This document shows positions 51,178-60,331 of a stretch of 64,000 nucleotides of DNA, one piece after another. The position numbers and the translations under genes were made by a program. Source of the DNA: Burkholderia sp. S171 (GTDB taxonomy: Bacteria > Pseudomonadota > Gammaproteobacteria > Burkholderiales > Burkholderiaceae); the NCBI RefSeq assembly GCF_009766085.1, contig NZ_LMUF01000048.1, forward strand, positions 22,433 through 86,432, given 5' to 3'. Each line of letters starts with the position of its first letter. Within the stretch, counting starts at the first letter, position 1. Under the pieces are notes generated by a model. That model ran no database searches. It worked only from the letters and a program-made list of their open reading frames with translations, and was not told the origin of the DNA.

Positions 51178-52155
51178 ATGACGAAGTCCGCCGACAGGCG
51201 TGATGCCGAAGACAGTCTGGCGATCCGAGCGGCGTGGTTGCACTACGCCGCGGGGCAGACGCAGGCCGATGTCGCCATGCGGCTTGGGGTAAGCAACGTC
51301 AAGGCGCATCGGCTCATTACGCGCGCCAATCAGAGTGGCGCGGTGAAGGTCACGATTGATGGCGACGTGGCGGAATGCGTCGTACTGGAAGCCGAACTTG
51401 CCGACCGCTATGGGCTGGCCTATTGCGAGGTAGTGCCTGATCTGCACGAGGTTGGTCTGCCGCTGCGTGCGTTGGGCGTTGCCGGGGCGCACTTCCTGCA
51501 ACGCGAGATCGCCGCTCGTCAGGGCGGAGTGATCGGCATGGGGCATGGCCGCACCTTAGCGGCGGTCGTGGCCGACATGCCGCGTATGGATGCCGGCAAA
51601 GTGCGCTTCGTGTCGCTGCTGGGCGGCGTCACGCGCAATTACACGGCGAATCCGTACGACGTGATCCACCGCCTGGCAGAAAAAACCGGCGCCGTATCTT
51701 ATGTGCTGCCCCTGCCGTTTTTCGCCAATACGGCCGAAGATCGGGAGGTGTTGCTATCGCAACGCGGCGTGCGCGAGGTGTTTGATCTGGCCGCGCATTC
51801 GGACCTGATGATCGTCGGTATCGGCACTGCGCAACCCGATGCCCAACTCGTTGCATCGCAGATGATCGAGCCGGCAGAAATTCGTGAGGTACGCGACATG
51901 GGTGGCCTGGGCGAAGTGCTGGGCCACTTTTTCGATCACGCCGGCAAATCCGTTGAGACATCGTTGGCGGCGCGCACGGTCGCGCCCAATCTCGCGGATC
52001 TGACCGGGCGGCGCATCGTTGCCATTGCCGGCGGCGCCGAGAAGGTAGAGGCGATCCGCGCCGTTCTAAGCAGCGGCCTCCTCAGCGGGTTGATAACCGA
52101 TGAGGCCACGGCGCTCGCGCTCAACGATGGAACACTCAAAGCAGAGGCTGCGTGA
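51178..52155 (+). CDS. eryD: SorC/DeoR-family sugar-binding regulator, EryD-like
   Basis: Regulator of 325 aa. The N-terminal helix-turn-helix is AIRAAWLHYAAGQTQADVAMRL GVSNVKAHRL, and the large C-terminal part is the sugar-phosphate-isomerase-like effector domain (VIGMGHGRTLAAVVADM, FVSLLGGVTRNYTANPYDVIHRLAEKTGA, DLMIVGIGTAQ). This matches EryD of erythritol catabolism in Brucella and rhizobia, which represses the ery operon and is released by erythritol. Here it is the first gene of the operon (EryD is last in Brucella), its stop overlapping the next start by one base (TGATG), so it is probably self-regulated. Confidence 0.88.
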   Translation: MTKSADRRDAEDSLAIRAAWLHYAAGQTQADVAMRLGVSNVKAHRLITRANQSGAVKVTIDGDVAECVVLEAELADRYGLAYCEVVPDLHEVGLPLRALGVAGAHFLQREIAARQGGVIGMGHGRTLAAVVADMPRMDAGKVRFVSLLGGVTRNYTANPYDVIHRLAEKTGAVSYVLPLPFFANTAEDREVLLSQRGVREVFDLAAHSDLMIVGIGTAQPDAQLVASQMIEPAEIREVRDMGGLGEVLGHFFDHAGKSVETSLAARTVAPNLADLTGRRIVAIAGGAEKVEAIRAVLSSGLLSGLITDEATALALNDGTLKAEAA

Positions 52156-53804
52156 TGGTTCCGTTTCGCAGCGCCAGCGCAGGACGCGATCTTCTGATCG
52201 GTATCGACGCCGGCACCTCGGTCATCAAGGCAGTAGCCTTTGATCTGGCAGGGCGGCAGGTCGCCGTTGCATCGGTGCCTAATCGATACACCACGAGCGC
52301 CGATGGCGCGGCCTTTCAGTCGCTGGACCAGACCTGGGCAGACTGCGCGCAGACGCTGCGTGATCTCGGTGCCAAGGTCGACGGCCTGGCGCGGCGCACC
52401 GCGGCGGTGGCGGTGACCGGGCAGGGCGATGGTACTTGGTTGGTCGGCGCGGGAAACAAGCCCGCGACCGACGCCTGGCTATGGCTGGACGCACGCGCCG
52501 CGGATACCGTGCGGTGGCTGCAAGGAGGCGCGGCGAGCCGTGCTCGCTTCGAGGCCACCGGTACCGGGCTTGCGGCGTGCAGTCAGGGTGCGCAGATCGC
52601 GCATATGGCGGCAACCACGCCCGAGGTGCTCGATCGCTCCGAAGTCGCATTGCATTGCAAGGACTGGCTGTATCTCAACCTCACCGGGGTGCGCGCGACG
52701 GATCCGTCGGAGGCGAGCTTCACCTATGGCAACTTCCGCACCCGGCGCTATGACGACTCGGTAATCGAAGCCCTCGGGCTGACGGCGCGGCGTGGTTTGT
52801 TGCCCGAGATCGTCGATGGCACCGAGGTCACCCATGCGCTGTCGCCTGAAGCCGCGGCGGCCACGGGCCTGCTGGCAGGAACGCCGGTGTGCCTGGGGTT
52901 CGTCGACATCGTGTTGACGGCGTTGGGTGCCGGTATTCACACAGAGGGTGGGGTGGGCGCGACCTGCTCGATCATCGGATCGACGGGCATGCATATGCGT
53001 GCAGTCCAGAACACCGATGTGTATCTGAACGCCGAGGGCACGGGATACGTCATCGCGCTGCCCATACCCGGCATGTCGGCGCAAGTGCAGTCGAACATGG
53101 CTGCGACCCTGAACATCGACTGGATCTTGAATCTGGCCTGCGATCTGCTCGCGGAATTCGGCACGACGCTCTCGCACGTTGAGCGAGTGAAACGCATCGA
53201 TGGCTGGCTGCAGTCCGGCCGCCCGGGCGCGCACCTTTACCACCCTTATATCTCCGATGCCGGCGAGCGCGGCCCGTTCGTTAATGCGAACGCACGCGCC
53301 AATTTCACCGGACTCACAAGCGAAAGCCGATTCCCGGATTTGTTGCTTGCGGTGGTCGAGGGGCTCGGGATGGCCGCGCGCGATTGCTATGCGGCAATGG
53401 GCGGCGCGATGCCGGCAGAACTGCGCCTGACCGGCGGTGCGACCCGATCGCGTGCATTGCGTGCGGTGCTCGGCGCGGTGGTGGGCGCTCCGGTGCGAAC
53501 GTCCACGCGCGAAGAAGCGGGCGCGGCCGGTGCGGCCATGATGGCGGCGGTCGCGCTGGGTGCTTATCCCGACATGCAGGCGTGCATCGCTGAGTGGGTC
53601 ACGCCCCTATTGGGACCGGTCGAGACTCCCGATCCGGATCGGGTGCAGACCTACTCGCAGGCGTTTCCTGTCTACCGGGACGCGCGACGCGCGTTGGAAC
53701 CCGTGTGGGACGAAATGGCACAGCAGGCACGGCAGGCGAAAGGCAGCGGTCACCCCGGCGCCATGCCTGCCGCCACGAAAGTCGAACGGAGGGCGGTGAG
53801 ATGA
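52155..53804 (+). CDS. eryA: FGGY-family carbohydrate kinase, erythritol kinase-like (EryA)
   Basis: Sugar/polyol kinase of 549 aa with an FGGY fold. The N-terminal ATPase motif LLIGIDAGTSVIKAVAFD, a middle TGQGDGTWLV region (family signature), and C-terminal RLTGGATRSRALRAVLGAV are clear. By family and context it should phosphorylate erythritol (or another tetritol/pentitol) to L-erythritol 4-phosphate, the first step of the Brucella-type pathway. The start at 52155 overlaps the regulator stop; the stop overlaps the dehydrogenase start by four bases. The kinase's polyol preference needs testing. Confidence 0.9.
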   Translation: MVPFRSASAGRDLLIGIDAGTSVIKAVAFDLAGRQVAVASVPNRYTTSADGAAFQSLDQTWADCAQTLRDLGAKVDGLARRTAAVAVTGQGDGTWLVGAGNKPATDAWLWLDARAADTVRWLQGGAASRARFEATGTGLAACSQGAQIAHMAATTPEVLDRSEVALHCKDWLYLNLTGVRATDPSEASFTYGNFRTRRYDDSVIEALGLTARRGLLPEIVDGTEVTHALSPEAAAATGLLAGTPVCLGFVDIVLTALGAGIHTEGGVGATCSIIGSTGMHMRAVQNTDVYLNAEGTGYVIALPIPGMSAQVQSNMAATLNIDWILNLACDLLAEFGTTLSHVERVKRIDGWLQSGRPGAHLYHPYISDAGERGPFVNANARANFTGLTSESRFPDLLLAVVEGLGMAARDCYAAMGGAMPAELRLTGGATRSRALRAVLGAVVGAPVRTSTREEAGAAGAAMMAAVALGAYPDMQACIAEWVTPLLGPVETPDPDRVQTYSQAFPVYRDARRALEPVWDEMAQQARQAKGSGHPGAMPAATKVERRAVR

Positions 53805-55312
53805 ATGACAGCCAGATGGTCGACCTGTTCGTCATTGGCGGCGGCATCAACGGCGCGGGCATTGCGCGCGATGCCTCGGGACGCGGGCTGTCGGTGATCC
53901 TGTGCGAGAAGGACGATCTAGCGCAGGGGACCTCGTCGCGTTCGGGCAAGCTGGTGCATGGCGGCCTGCGCTATCTTGAGTACTACGAATTTCGGCTCGT
54001 GCGTGAGGCGTTGATTGAGCGCGAAGTGCTGCTCAACGCCGCACCGCACATCATCTGGCCGATGCGTTTTGTGCTTCCGCACAGCCCCGACGACCGGCCG
54101 GCGTGGCTGGTCAGGTTAGGGTTGTTTTTATACGATCACCTCGGCGGGCGCAAGAAACTGCCGGGAACGCGGACTCTGGATCTGCTGCGCAGCCCGGAAG
54201 GTGCGCCGATCAAGGACCAGTACCGCAGGGGCTTCGAATATTCTGACTGTTGGGTCGATGACGCGCGCCTCGTCGTGCTCAACGCCCTCGACGCGGCGCA
54301 GCGCGGCACACAGGTGCTCACCCGCACAGTGTGTACCTCGGCGCGGCGCGAAGGCGGCGCATGGCGTATCGAGTTGCGCAACACGCGCAACGGTACAACA
54401 CGCGTGGTGACCGCCCGGGCGCTGGTCAATGCTGCCGGGCCTTGGGTAGCCGACGTCATCGAGCGCGTGGCGGGCGGCCATTCGGCGCGCAAGGTGCGGC
54501 TGGTCAAGGGCAGTCATATTGTCACCCCCAAGTTCTGGGATGGTCCGCACTCCTACCTGGTGCAGAACCATGACAAGCGGGTGATTTTTATCAATCCCTA
54601 TGAAGGGGACAAGGCGCTCATTGGCACCACGGATATCCCCTGGGACGGTGCGCCCGAAAACGTGGCGATTGACGAAACGGAAGTCGAATACCTCCTGAGC
54701 GCGGTGAACCGCTACTTCAAGCAGCCGCTGCGGCGCCAGGATGTGGTGCAGACGTTCTCGGGTGTTCGCCCGTTATACGACGACGGCAAAGGCAATCCTT
54801 CAGCGGTGACGCGCGACTATGTGTTCGACCTCGACACCAGTGGCGGTGCGCCTTTGCTCAACGTATTCGGCGGCAAGATCACGACCTTCCGCAAGCTCTC
54901 CGAACATGCGATGCAACACCTGCGGCCGACCTTTCCTGACATGGGAAAAGACTGGACGGCCACGGCAACGCTGCCCGGTGGGGAGATCGAGAACGCCGAC
55001 GTGCCGCAATTCATTGCGCGTTTGCAGCGCGAGTACGAGTGGTTGCCGCGGGACTTGCTGCTCCACTACGCGCGGACCTACGGTGCGCGCACGGCGCAGG
55101 TAATCGGCTCCGCTCATTCAGTTGCCGATCTCGGTCGACAGTTTGGACCGAATTTCTACGAGGCCGAAGTGCGTTACCTCATCGCACAGGAGTGGGCGGA
55201 GACAGTGCCGGACATCCTGACGCGGCGCACCAAGCATGGACTGCACATGAGCGCCGAGCAAACGGCTGCGTTCGGTGCCTGGTTCGACGGCCTCGACAGA
55301 AAATCCGCCTGA
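53801..55312 (+). CDS. eryB: FAD-dependent polyol-phosphate dehydrogenase, GlpD/EryB-like
   Basis: Flavoprotein of 503 aa, related to glycerol-3-phosphate dehydrogenase GlpD. The FAD-binding start is LFVIGGGINGAGIARDASGRGL, followed by GTSSRSGKLVHGGLRYLE, ALVNAAGPWVADV and the C-terminal GKITTFRKLSEHA region. In the ery pathway EryB oxidises L-erythritol 4-phosphate to L-3-tetrulose 4-phosphate, passing electrons to the respiratory quinone pool. GlpD activity is the alternative, but the operon favours EryB. The start at 53801 was chosen because of the ATGA overlap; the open frame extends to 53594 within the kinase. Confidence 0.9.
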   Translation: MNDSQMVDLFVIGGGINGAGIARDASGRGLSVILCEKDDLAQGTSSRSGKLVHGGLRYLEYYEFRLVREALIEREVLLNAAPHIIWPMRFVLPHSPDDRPAWLVRLGLFLYDHLGGRKKLPGTRTLDLLRSPEGAPIKDQYRRGFEYSDCWVDDARLVVLNALDAAQRGTQVLTRTVCTSARREGGAWRIELRNTRNGTTRVVTARALVNAAGPWVADVIERVAGGHSARKVRLVKGSHIVTPKFWDGPHSYLVQNHDKRVIFINPYEGDKALIGTTDIPWDGAPENVAIDETEVEYLLSAVNRYFKQPLRRQDVVQTFSGVRPLYDDGKGNPSAVTRDYVFDLDTSGGAPLLNVFGGKITTFRKLSEHAMQHLRPTFPDMGKDWTATATLPGGEIENADVPQFIARLQREYEWLPRDLLLHYARTYGARTAQVIGSAHSVADLGRQFGPNFYEAEVRYLIAQEWAETVPDILTRRTKHGLHMSAEQTAAFGAWFDGLDRKSA

Positions 55313-55351
55313 ATCGGATCACGATCGATACCTATAAAACACGAGACGAAA

Positions 55352-56284
55352 ATGGCTTTTACGCTCGCACTCAACACGAATCCACTGGTGAATCGCTTCG
55401 CCGAGCCGGATGATCTTATCGACGCTATCGCGCACAAGATGAAAATCCGCGACGTGCAGCTCACGCACGAGTTCATCAACCCGTCGTGGCCTGCTGCAGT
55501 CACGCGGCGTCTTACGCGTCAGATGCGCGCGGCGATGGCGCGAACCGGGGTGCGGATCACGTCGGGCATGACTGGCCCCTACGGGCGGCTCAATCATTTC
55601 GGCCATCCGGATGCCGACGTGCGCCGCTACTACGTCGACTGGTTCAAGACCTTCGCCGACATCACGGCTGATCTGGGTGGCAATTCGATCGGCACCCAGT
55701 TCGCCATCTTTACCTATCAGGACTTCGACGATACCGGCCGGCGCGAAACGTTGATCCAGACCGCGATCGATTGCTGGGCCGAGGTCGCTGAACATGCGAA
55801 GAGCGCTGGCTTGCAGTACGTGTTCTGGGAACCCATGTCGGTCGGGCGCGAGTTCGGCGAGACGATCTCCGGGTGCATGGCGCTGCAAAAACGGCTGAGC
55901 GCGGCGAACATGGCGGTGCCGATGTGGATGATGGCGGACATCGATCACGGCGACGTTACCAGTGCCAACCCCGACGACTTCGACCCCTATGCGTGGGCGC
56001 GCGCAGTGCCGCGTGTCTCACCCATCATCCATATCAAGCAGTCGCTGATGGACAAGGGGGGACACCATCCGTTCACTGCCGAGTTCAACGCGCGCGGCCG
56101 TATCCAGCCCGCCCCGCTGATCGAAGCGATTAAAGAAGGCGGTGGAAAGGATAACGAAATATGCCTGGAGTTGTCGTTCAAGGAACGCGAACCCAAGGAT
56201 CGACAGGTAGTCGAGCAGATCGCCGAATCGGTGGCGTTCTGGGCTCCGCATTTCGATACCGGTGTGTCTGACCTGAACATCTGA
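55352..56284 (+). CDS. eryC: Xylose-isomerase-superfamily protein, EryC-like tetrulose-4-phosphate racemase
   Basis: TIM-barrel protein of 310 aa of the xylose isomerase superfamily. It begins FTLALNTNPLVNRFAEPDDL; metal-binding-type residues occur in QLTHEFINPSW, FWEPMSVGREF, ADIDHGD and CLELSFKERE. In Brucella, EryC interconverts L- and D-3-tetrulose 4-phosphate; it was earlier misread as a dehydrogenase. This gene occupies the corresponding place after the EryA and EryB homologues. 39 bases separate it from the dehydrogenase stop. Epimerisation of a different tetrulose phosphate is possible. Confidence 0.85.
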   Translation: MAFTLALNTNPLVNRFAEPDDLIDAIAHKMKIRDVQLTHEFINPSWPAAVTRRLTRQMRAAMARTGVRITSGMTGPYGRLNHFGHPDADVRRYYVDWFKTFADITADLGGNSIGTQFAIFTYQDFDDTGRRETLIQTAIDCWAEVAEHAKSAGLQYVFWEPMSVGREFGETISGCMALQKRLSAANMAVPMWMMADIDHGDVTSANPDDFDPYAWARAVPRVSPIIHIKQSLMDKGGHHPFTAEFNARGRIQPAPLIEAIKEGGGKDNEICLELSFKEREPKDRQVVEQIAESVAFWAPHFDTGVSDLNI

Positions 56285-56300
56285 AGGAGCAAAGACTGCG

Positions 56301-57338
56301 ATGAACGGCGCGATGACACAGAAACTGATCAACGACGGCAATGCCGCCGTCGACGAGATGCTGGACGGCGTGATCGCCGCACATGGCGACTTGCTGCAGC
56401 GGCACGAGCGTGCGCCGCGTGCGATCGTCGCGCGCCACGGACCGCGCGCGGGAAAGGTGGCGCTGGTAATCGGCGGCGGGTCGGGGCACGAGCCTACTTT
56501 TCTGGGCTTTGTCGGCAAAGGGTTGGCCGATGCTGCGGCGGTCGGCAATGTCTTCGCCTCGCCCCCGCCGCAACCGGCGGTCGATGCGGCGCTGGCCACG
56601 TACGGCGGCGCGGGCGTGCTGTTTATGTACGGCAACTATGCCGGCGACGTGATGAATTTCGACATGGCCACCGAGTTGCTGGAGCTTGAGGGCGTCGAGG
56701 CGCGGACAGTGCTGACCACCGACGACATCGCTTCCGCGCCGCGCGACCAGCGCGAACAACGGCGCGGCGTGGCAGGCAATGTGTTCATTTTTAAAGCTGC
56801 CGGCGCAGCGGCGGATCTGATGATGTCGCTGGACGAAGTGGAGCGGGTAGCGCGTCATGCCAACGCCCGAACCTACACGTTGGGCGTGGCGCTTGCGCCC
56901 TGTTCGCTGCCGCAGACGCGGCGCGCGAATTTCGACATCGCCCCGGGCGAGATGGAAATCGGCATGGGAATCCACGGTGAGCCGGGGATGCGTCGCGAGG
57001 CGCTACGACCGGCCGATGCAGTCGTCGACGAGATCATGGACGCCATCCTCGCTGAGATGGGTGCGGCGAAGGGAGATCGCGTGGCAGTGCTGGTGAACTC
57101 GCTTGGCGCAACGCCGTTGATGGAGCTGTACATCATGAATCGCCGCGTTGCGCAGCGGCTGGCCGAGGCGGGGTTGATCGTGCATCGCACCCTGGTTGGG
57201 CCGCTGTGTACGTCGCTCGAAATGGCCGGTGCCTCGATCACCCTGATGCATCTCGACGACGAATTGCAGCGCTTGCTGGACCACCCGTGCCAGTGCGCGA
57301 TGTATCAACAGGGGGCCGTCGATGCTGACGACTGCTGA
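56301..57338 (+). CDS. dhaK: Dihydroxyacetone kinase subunit DhaK (possible erythrulose kinase)
   Basis: Protein of 345 aa of the DhaK family, which binds a ketose substrate covalently. GGGSGHEPTFLGFVGKGLADAAAVGNVF near the start and MGIHGEPGMRREA, with the hemiaminal-forming histidine at about H225, are the family active-site motifs. With the adjacent DhaL it makes an ATP- or PTS-driven kinase; no DhaM is in the window, so ATP is more likely. In this operon its natural substrate may be D- or L-erythrulose rather than dihydroxyacetone, as in the mycobacterial DerK/LerK kinases. AAGGAG lies upstream of the ATG. Confidence 0.92.
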   Translation: MNGAMTQKLINDGNAAVDEMLDGVIAAHGDLLQRHERAPRAIVARHGPRAGKVALVIGGGSGHEPTFLGFVGKGLADAAAVGNVFASPPPQPAVDAALATYGGAGVLFMYGNYAGDVMNFDMATELLELEGVEARTVLTTDDIASAPRDQREQRRGVAGNVFIFKAAGAAADLMMSLDEVERVARHANARTYTLGVALAPCSLPQTRRANFDIAPGEMEIGMGIHGEPGMRREALRPADAVVDEIMDAILAEMGAAKGDRVAVLVNSLGATPLMELYIMNRRVAQRLAEAGLIVHRTLVGPLCTSLEMAGASITLMHLDDELQRLLDHPCQCAMYQQGAVDADDC

Positions 57339-57966
57339 CATTGCGCGCTTGTTCCGCCAACTCGCCGAAACAATCGGCGCAGCGCGAGATGAGCTGTGCC
57401 GGCTTGACGGTGTGATCGGTGACGCCGACCACGGTATTGCGATGGCGGACGGCTTTGCCGCGGCATCCCGTGCGATTGATGCGCTGTCAGCGGAGGCTTT
57501 GCTCGCCGATCAACTCAACGCCGCGGCAAAGGGTTTCCTCAACGCGGTCGGCGCCTCGTCGGGGCCGCTTTACGCCACCGCGCTCATGCGCGCGGCCAAG
57601 GTTGCGGGGCCGCGTTCGGACATGCCGTGGACCGAGGCGCCAATGCTGATCGTCGCCATTGCCGAAGGTATCCGCTCGCGTGGCAAGGCGGAGCAGGGCG
57701 AGAAAACCATGGTCGACGTCTGGACGCCCGCCGCAGCAGCAGCGGAACAAGGCATGGCGAGCGGGTTGCCGCTGCCCGAGATCATGGCGCGGATACGCGA
57801 CGCCGCGACAGTAGGCGCCGAGTCCACCAAGTCGATGGTCGCGACCAAGGGACGATCGGCACGTCTTGGTGCCCGCAGTCTCGGACATATCGATCCGGGC
57901 GCGGCGTCCGCGACGATGGTGCTCAACGTGATCGCTGAAGACTGGGGGCAACGTGACACAGCATGA
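57322..57966 (+). CDS. dhaL: Dihydroxyacetone kinase subunit DhaL
   Basis: Nucleotide-binding subunit of the Dha kinase (214 aa). LDGVIGDADHGIAMADGFAAASRAID carries the aspartates that bind magnesium-ATP; GASSGPLYATALMRAA and TKGRSARLGARSLGHIDPGAASA match the family. It starts 17 bases inside the DhaK gene, indicating coupled translation. It is separate from DhaK, unlike the single-chain ATP-dependent kinases of Citrobacter and mycobacteria, so the enzyme would be a two-protein form. It phosphorylates the ketose bound by DhaK. Confidence 0.92.
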   Translation: MLTTADIARLFRQLAETIGAARDELCRLDGVIGDADHGIAMADGFAAASRAIDALSAEALLADQLNAAAKGFLNAVGASSGPLYATALMRAAKVAGPRSDMPWTEAPMLIVAIAEGIRSRGKAEQGEKTMVDVWTPAAAAAEQGMASGLPLPEIMARIRDAATVGAESTKSMVATKGRSARLGARSLGHIDPGAASATMVLNVIAEDWGQRDTA

Positions 57967-58101
57967 GATGACACGCGTCAAGCGCGATAGGGACAGTAAG
58001 CCCTTAAGCGCGGTGGATGCAGTGAAGCAGCCAATGAAGGCGGGAGGATGCAGCATCCCCGCGTTGGATTTACGTCGTGCAGCAGGTCAGGAGGCGTTCA
58101 A

Positions 58102-58758
58102 ATGAGCACAGTTGTCCCAACGATAAATCGTCGCGCGAAACGCGGCTCTCGCGCAGCCATCGCCGCCGTGCTAGTGGTGATTCTGATCGTGGCGATGGCC
58201 TTGAGCACCAAGGTCGTGAAGATCGGATCGGCCAGCGATGCGCAAGTCAAGGTTTTCGATCCCGCTGTCTATGGCGAAGCGCAATTTCCGAAAACACAGG
58301 CGGCGATCGAGGGCAAGGCAGTCAGCGCCGACACGCTGGCTGCGGCCATTGCCAAGGATCAGGACGCGGCCGGCAAGCAATATGGCGTAGCAGGCGGCGG
58401 CATTGGCCCCGAAATTTCGGTCAAGTTCGACGGCGTTGCAGGTAGTGAAGATGCCGGGATCTATACCGTGAAGGTGCCCAACGTACCTGACTCGGTGGTC
58501 ATCCGCGTGCAGACCGGCCCGGCAATCAACGGCACCGATTTGCGCGATGCCACTGGCACGATCAGCTTCGAGCAATTCACCAACCAGATCGACTATCAGA
58601 ATGCCGGCTACGCAATCAACACGGCGATGAAAAAAGCCGTCTTGGCCAAGGTCGATACGGCGAAGCTGACCGGCAAGACCATATCGGTTGTCGGCGTATT
58701 CCAGTTGATCAATCCGAACGGCTGGCTGGTGACGCCGGTAAAGCTGGACGTAAAATGA
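58102..58758 (+). CDS. DUF2291-domain membrane-anchored protein
   Basis: Protein of 218 aa recognised as the DUF2291 type. A basic start is followed by one membrane helix (RAAIAAVLVVILIVAMAL, about residues 16-34); the rest is predicted periplasmic (FDPAVYGEAQFPKTQAAIEGKAV, YQNAGYAINTAMKKAVLAKV, VVGVFQLINPNGWLVTPVKLDVK). Members recur beside CUT2-type sugar ABC transporters, and no function is known. The start at 58102 has AGGAGG upstream; an open frame continues to 58048 without such a site. Its stop overlaps the ABC ATPase start by four bases. Confidence 0.88.
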   Translation: MSTVVPTINRRAKRGSRAAIAAVLVVILIVAMALSTKVVKIGSASDAQVKVFDPAVYGEAQFPKTQAAIEGKAVSADTLAAAIAKDQDAAGKQYGVAGGGIGPEISVKFDGVAGSEDAGIYTVKVPNVPDSVVIRVQTGPAINGTDLRDATGTISFEQFTNQIDYQNAGYAINTAMKKAVLAKVDTAKLTGKTISVVGVFQLINPNGWLVTPVKLDVK

Positions 58759-60305
58759 GTACCCCGAACCAAACCAACAAAACGCAATCCGCGGCCGGCG
58801 AAGTGCTGCTGTCGGCGCGTGACATCGTCAAGTCGTATGGCGGCGTGCATGCGTTGAAGGGCGTGAACTTCGACATCCATCGCGGCAAGGTCACCACGTT
58901 GTTCGGCGAGAACGGCGCAGGTAAGTCGACCTTGATGAAGATCCTCGCCGGAGTGGAGACGCCGACATCGGGGCGTATCGAACTCGATGGTCAGCGCGTC
59001 GCCTTTGCGTCGTCAAACGATGCGCGCGATCACGGTATCTCGATCATCCACCAGGAGTTGAGTCTCGCGCCGAACCTCAGCGTTCGCGACAACATCTTCA
59101 TGGGCCGGGAACTGCGCAGCGCGACGGGCGTCAACTTCGCCGAGGAAGCCCGGCAGGCACGGGCGCTGATGGCTGATCTCGAAGAGGAAATCGACCCGTT
59201 GACACGGGTCCAGGACTTGCGCCTGGGCCAGCAGCAGGTCGTTGAGATTGCTCGCGCGCTCTCCGTTCAATCGCGCATCCTCATCATGGATGAGCCGACT
59301 TCGGCGCTGAGCGCGTCCGAGGTCGAGGTGCTGTTCAAGGTGATCCGCGACCTGACCAGCCGCGGCGTGTCGATTGTCTATATCTCGCATCATCTTGAAG
59401 AGGCGCTGCAGATTACCGACTACGCCGTGGTGCTGCGCGACGGCAGGATGACCGCAACGGCGGAAGCCAAGGATATCGACCTCGCGTGGATCGTGCGCAA
59501 CATGGTGGGAGAGAACTTCGACCTCGGCTCGCCGCCGACAGGCTACGCGTTCGGCGACATTGCACTCGCTATTGACGATGTCAGTGTTTCCGACGACGCC
59601 GGATCCGGCATTTCCGTGGTCGATCATCTGTCGCTTGACGTGCGCGCAGGCGAGATCGTGTGCATCTACGGCCTGATGGGGGCGGGGCGCACGGAGTTGC
59701 TTGAGGCTGTCGCCGGTCGCTCGCCGGTGACCGGCGGCAAGGTCCTTCTCGAAGGCGAGGACATTGCCTCACTGAGCATTGCCGGGCGTATTGCGCGCGG
59801 CCTCGTGCTGGTGCCGGAAGATCGTCAGCGCGATGGCCTGGTACCGACCATGAATGTTGGCACCAACCTGTCGCTCGCGAGCATCGGCACCTTCGTCAGA
59901 GGATTGCTGCTGTCCTTCTCCCGCGAGCGTGAGCTCATCGATCAGTCGATCCGGAACGTTCACGTCAAGACGGCGGGTCCGGGCGCACCTATTGGCTCCT
60001 TGTCGGGCGGCAACCAGCAAAAGGTCGTGATCGGCAAGATGCTCGCCACGCGACCCAAAGTCATCCTGCTTGACGAGCCTAGCCGCGGCATTGACATCGG
60101 TGCGAAAGCCGAGGTTTTCCGCCTGCTCAGCGAGAGCGCCGCAAAGGGCTTGGCCGTCGTGTTTTCGACGTCTGAAGTGGGCGAATGCCTGAGCATCGCG
60201 CATCGGATTGTCGTCATGCGCCGGGGCAAGATATCTGCAGAATTCGGCACCGATGCCACCAAAGACCAGATCATGGCCGCCTCCGGCGAAGCCGTGGTGA
60301 TCTGA
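58755..60305 (+). CDS. CUT2 sugar ABC transporter ATP-binding protein (RbsA/EryE-like, two domains)
   Basis: ATPase of 516 aa with two fused nucleotide-binding domains. Domain 1 (residues about 15-250): Walker A GENGAGKSTLMK, signature LGQQQVVEIARA, Walker B LIMDEPTSALS, H-loop YISHHLEE. Domain 2 (about 270-510): degenerate Walker A GLMGAGRTEL, signature LSGGNQQKVVIG, Walker B LLDEPSRGIDIG. This is the standard RbsA form, unlike the single-domain ATPase at 861-1649. It probably energises import of the tetritol catabolised by this operon, as EryE does in rhizobia. Confidence 0.93.
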   Translation: MSTPNQTNKTQSAAGEVLLSARDIVKSYGGVHALKGVNFDIHRGKVTTLFGENGAGKSTLMKILAGVETPTSGRIELDGQRVAFASSNDARDHGISIIHQELSLAPNLSVRDNIFMGRELRSATGVNFAEEARQARALMADLEEEIDPLTRVQDLRLGQQQVVEIARALSVQSRILIMDEPTSALSASEVEVLFKVIRDLTSRGVSIVYISHHLEEALQITDYAVVLRDGRMTATAEAKDIDLAWIVRNMVGENFDLGSPPTGYAFGDIALAIDDVSVSDDAGSGISVVDHLSLDVRAGEIVCIYGLMGAGRTELLEAVAGRSPVTGGKVLLEGEDIASLSIAGRIARGLVLVPEDRQRDGLVPTMNVGTNLSLASIGTFVRGLLLSFSRERELIDQSIRNVHVKTAGPGAPIGSLSGGNQQKVVIGKMLATRPKVILLDEPSRGIDIGAKAEVFRLLSESAAKGLAVVFSTSEVGECLSIAHRIVVMRRGKISAEFGTDATKDQIMAASGEAVVI

Positions 60306-60331
60306 TCATAGAAATGCTTGGAGACTTGAAC

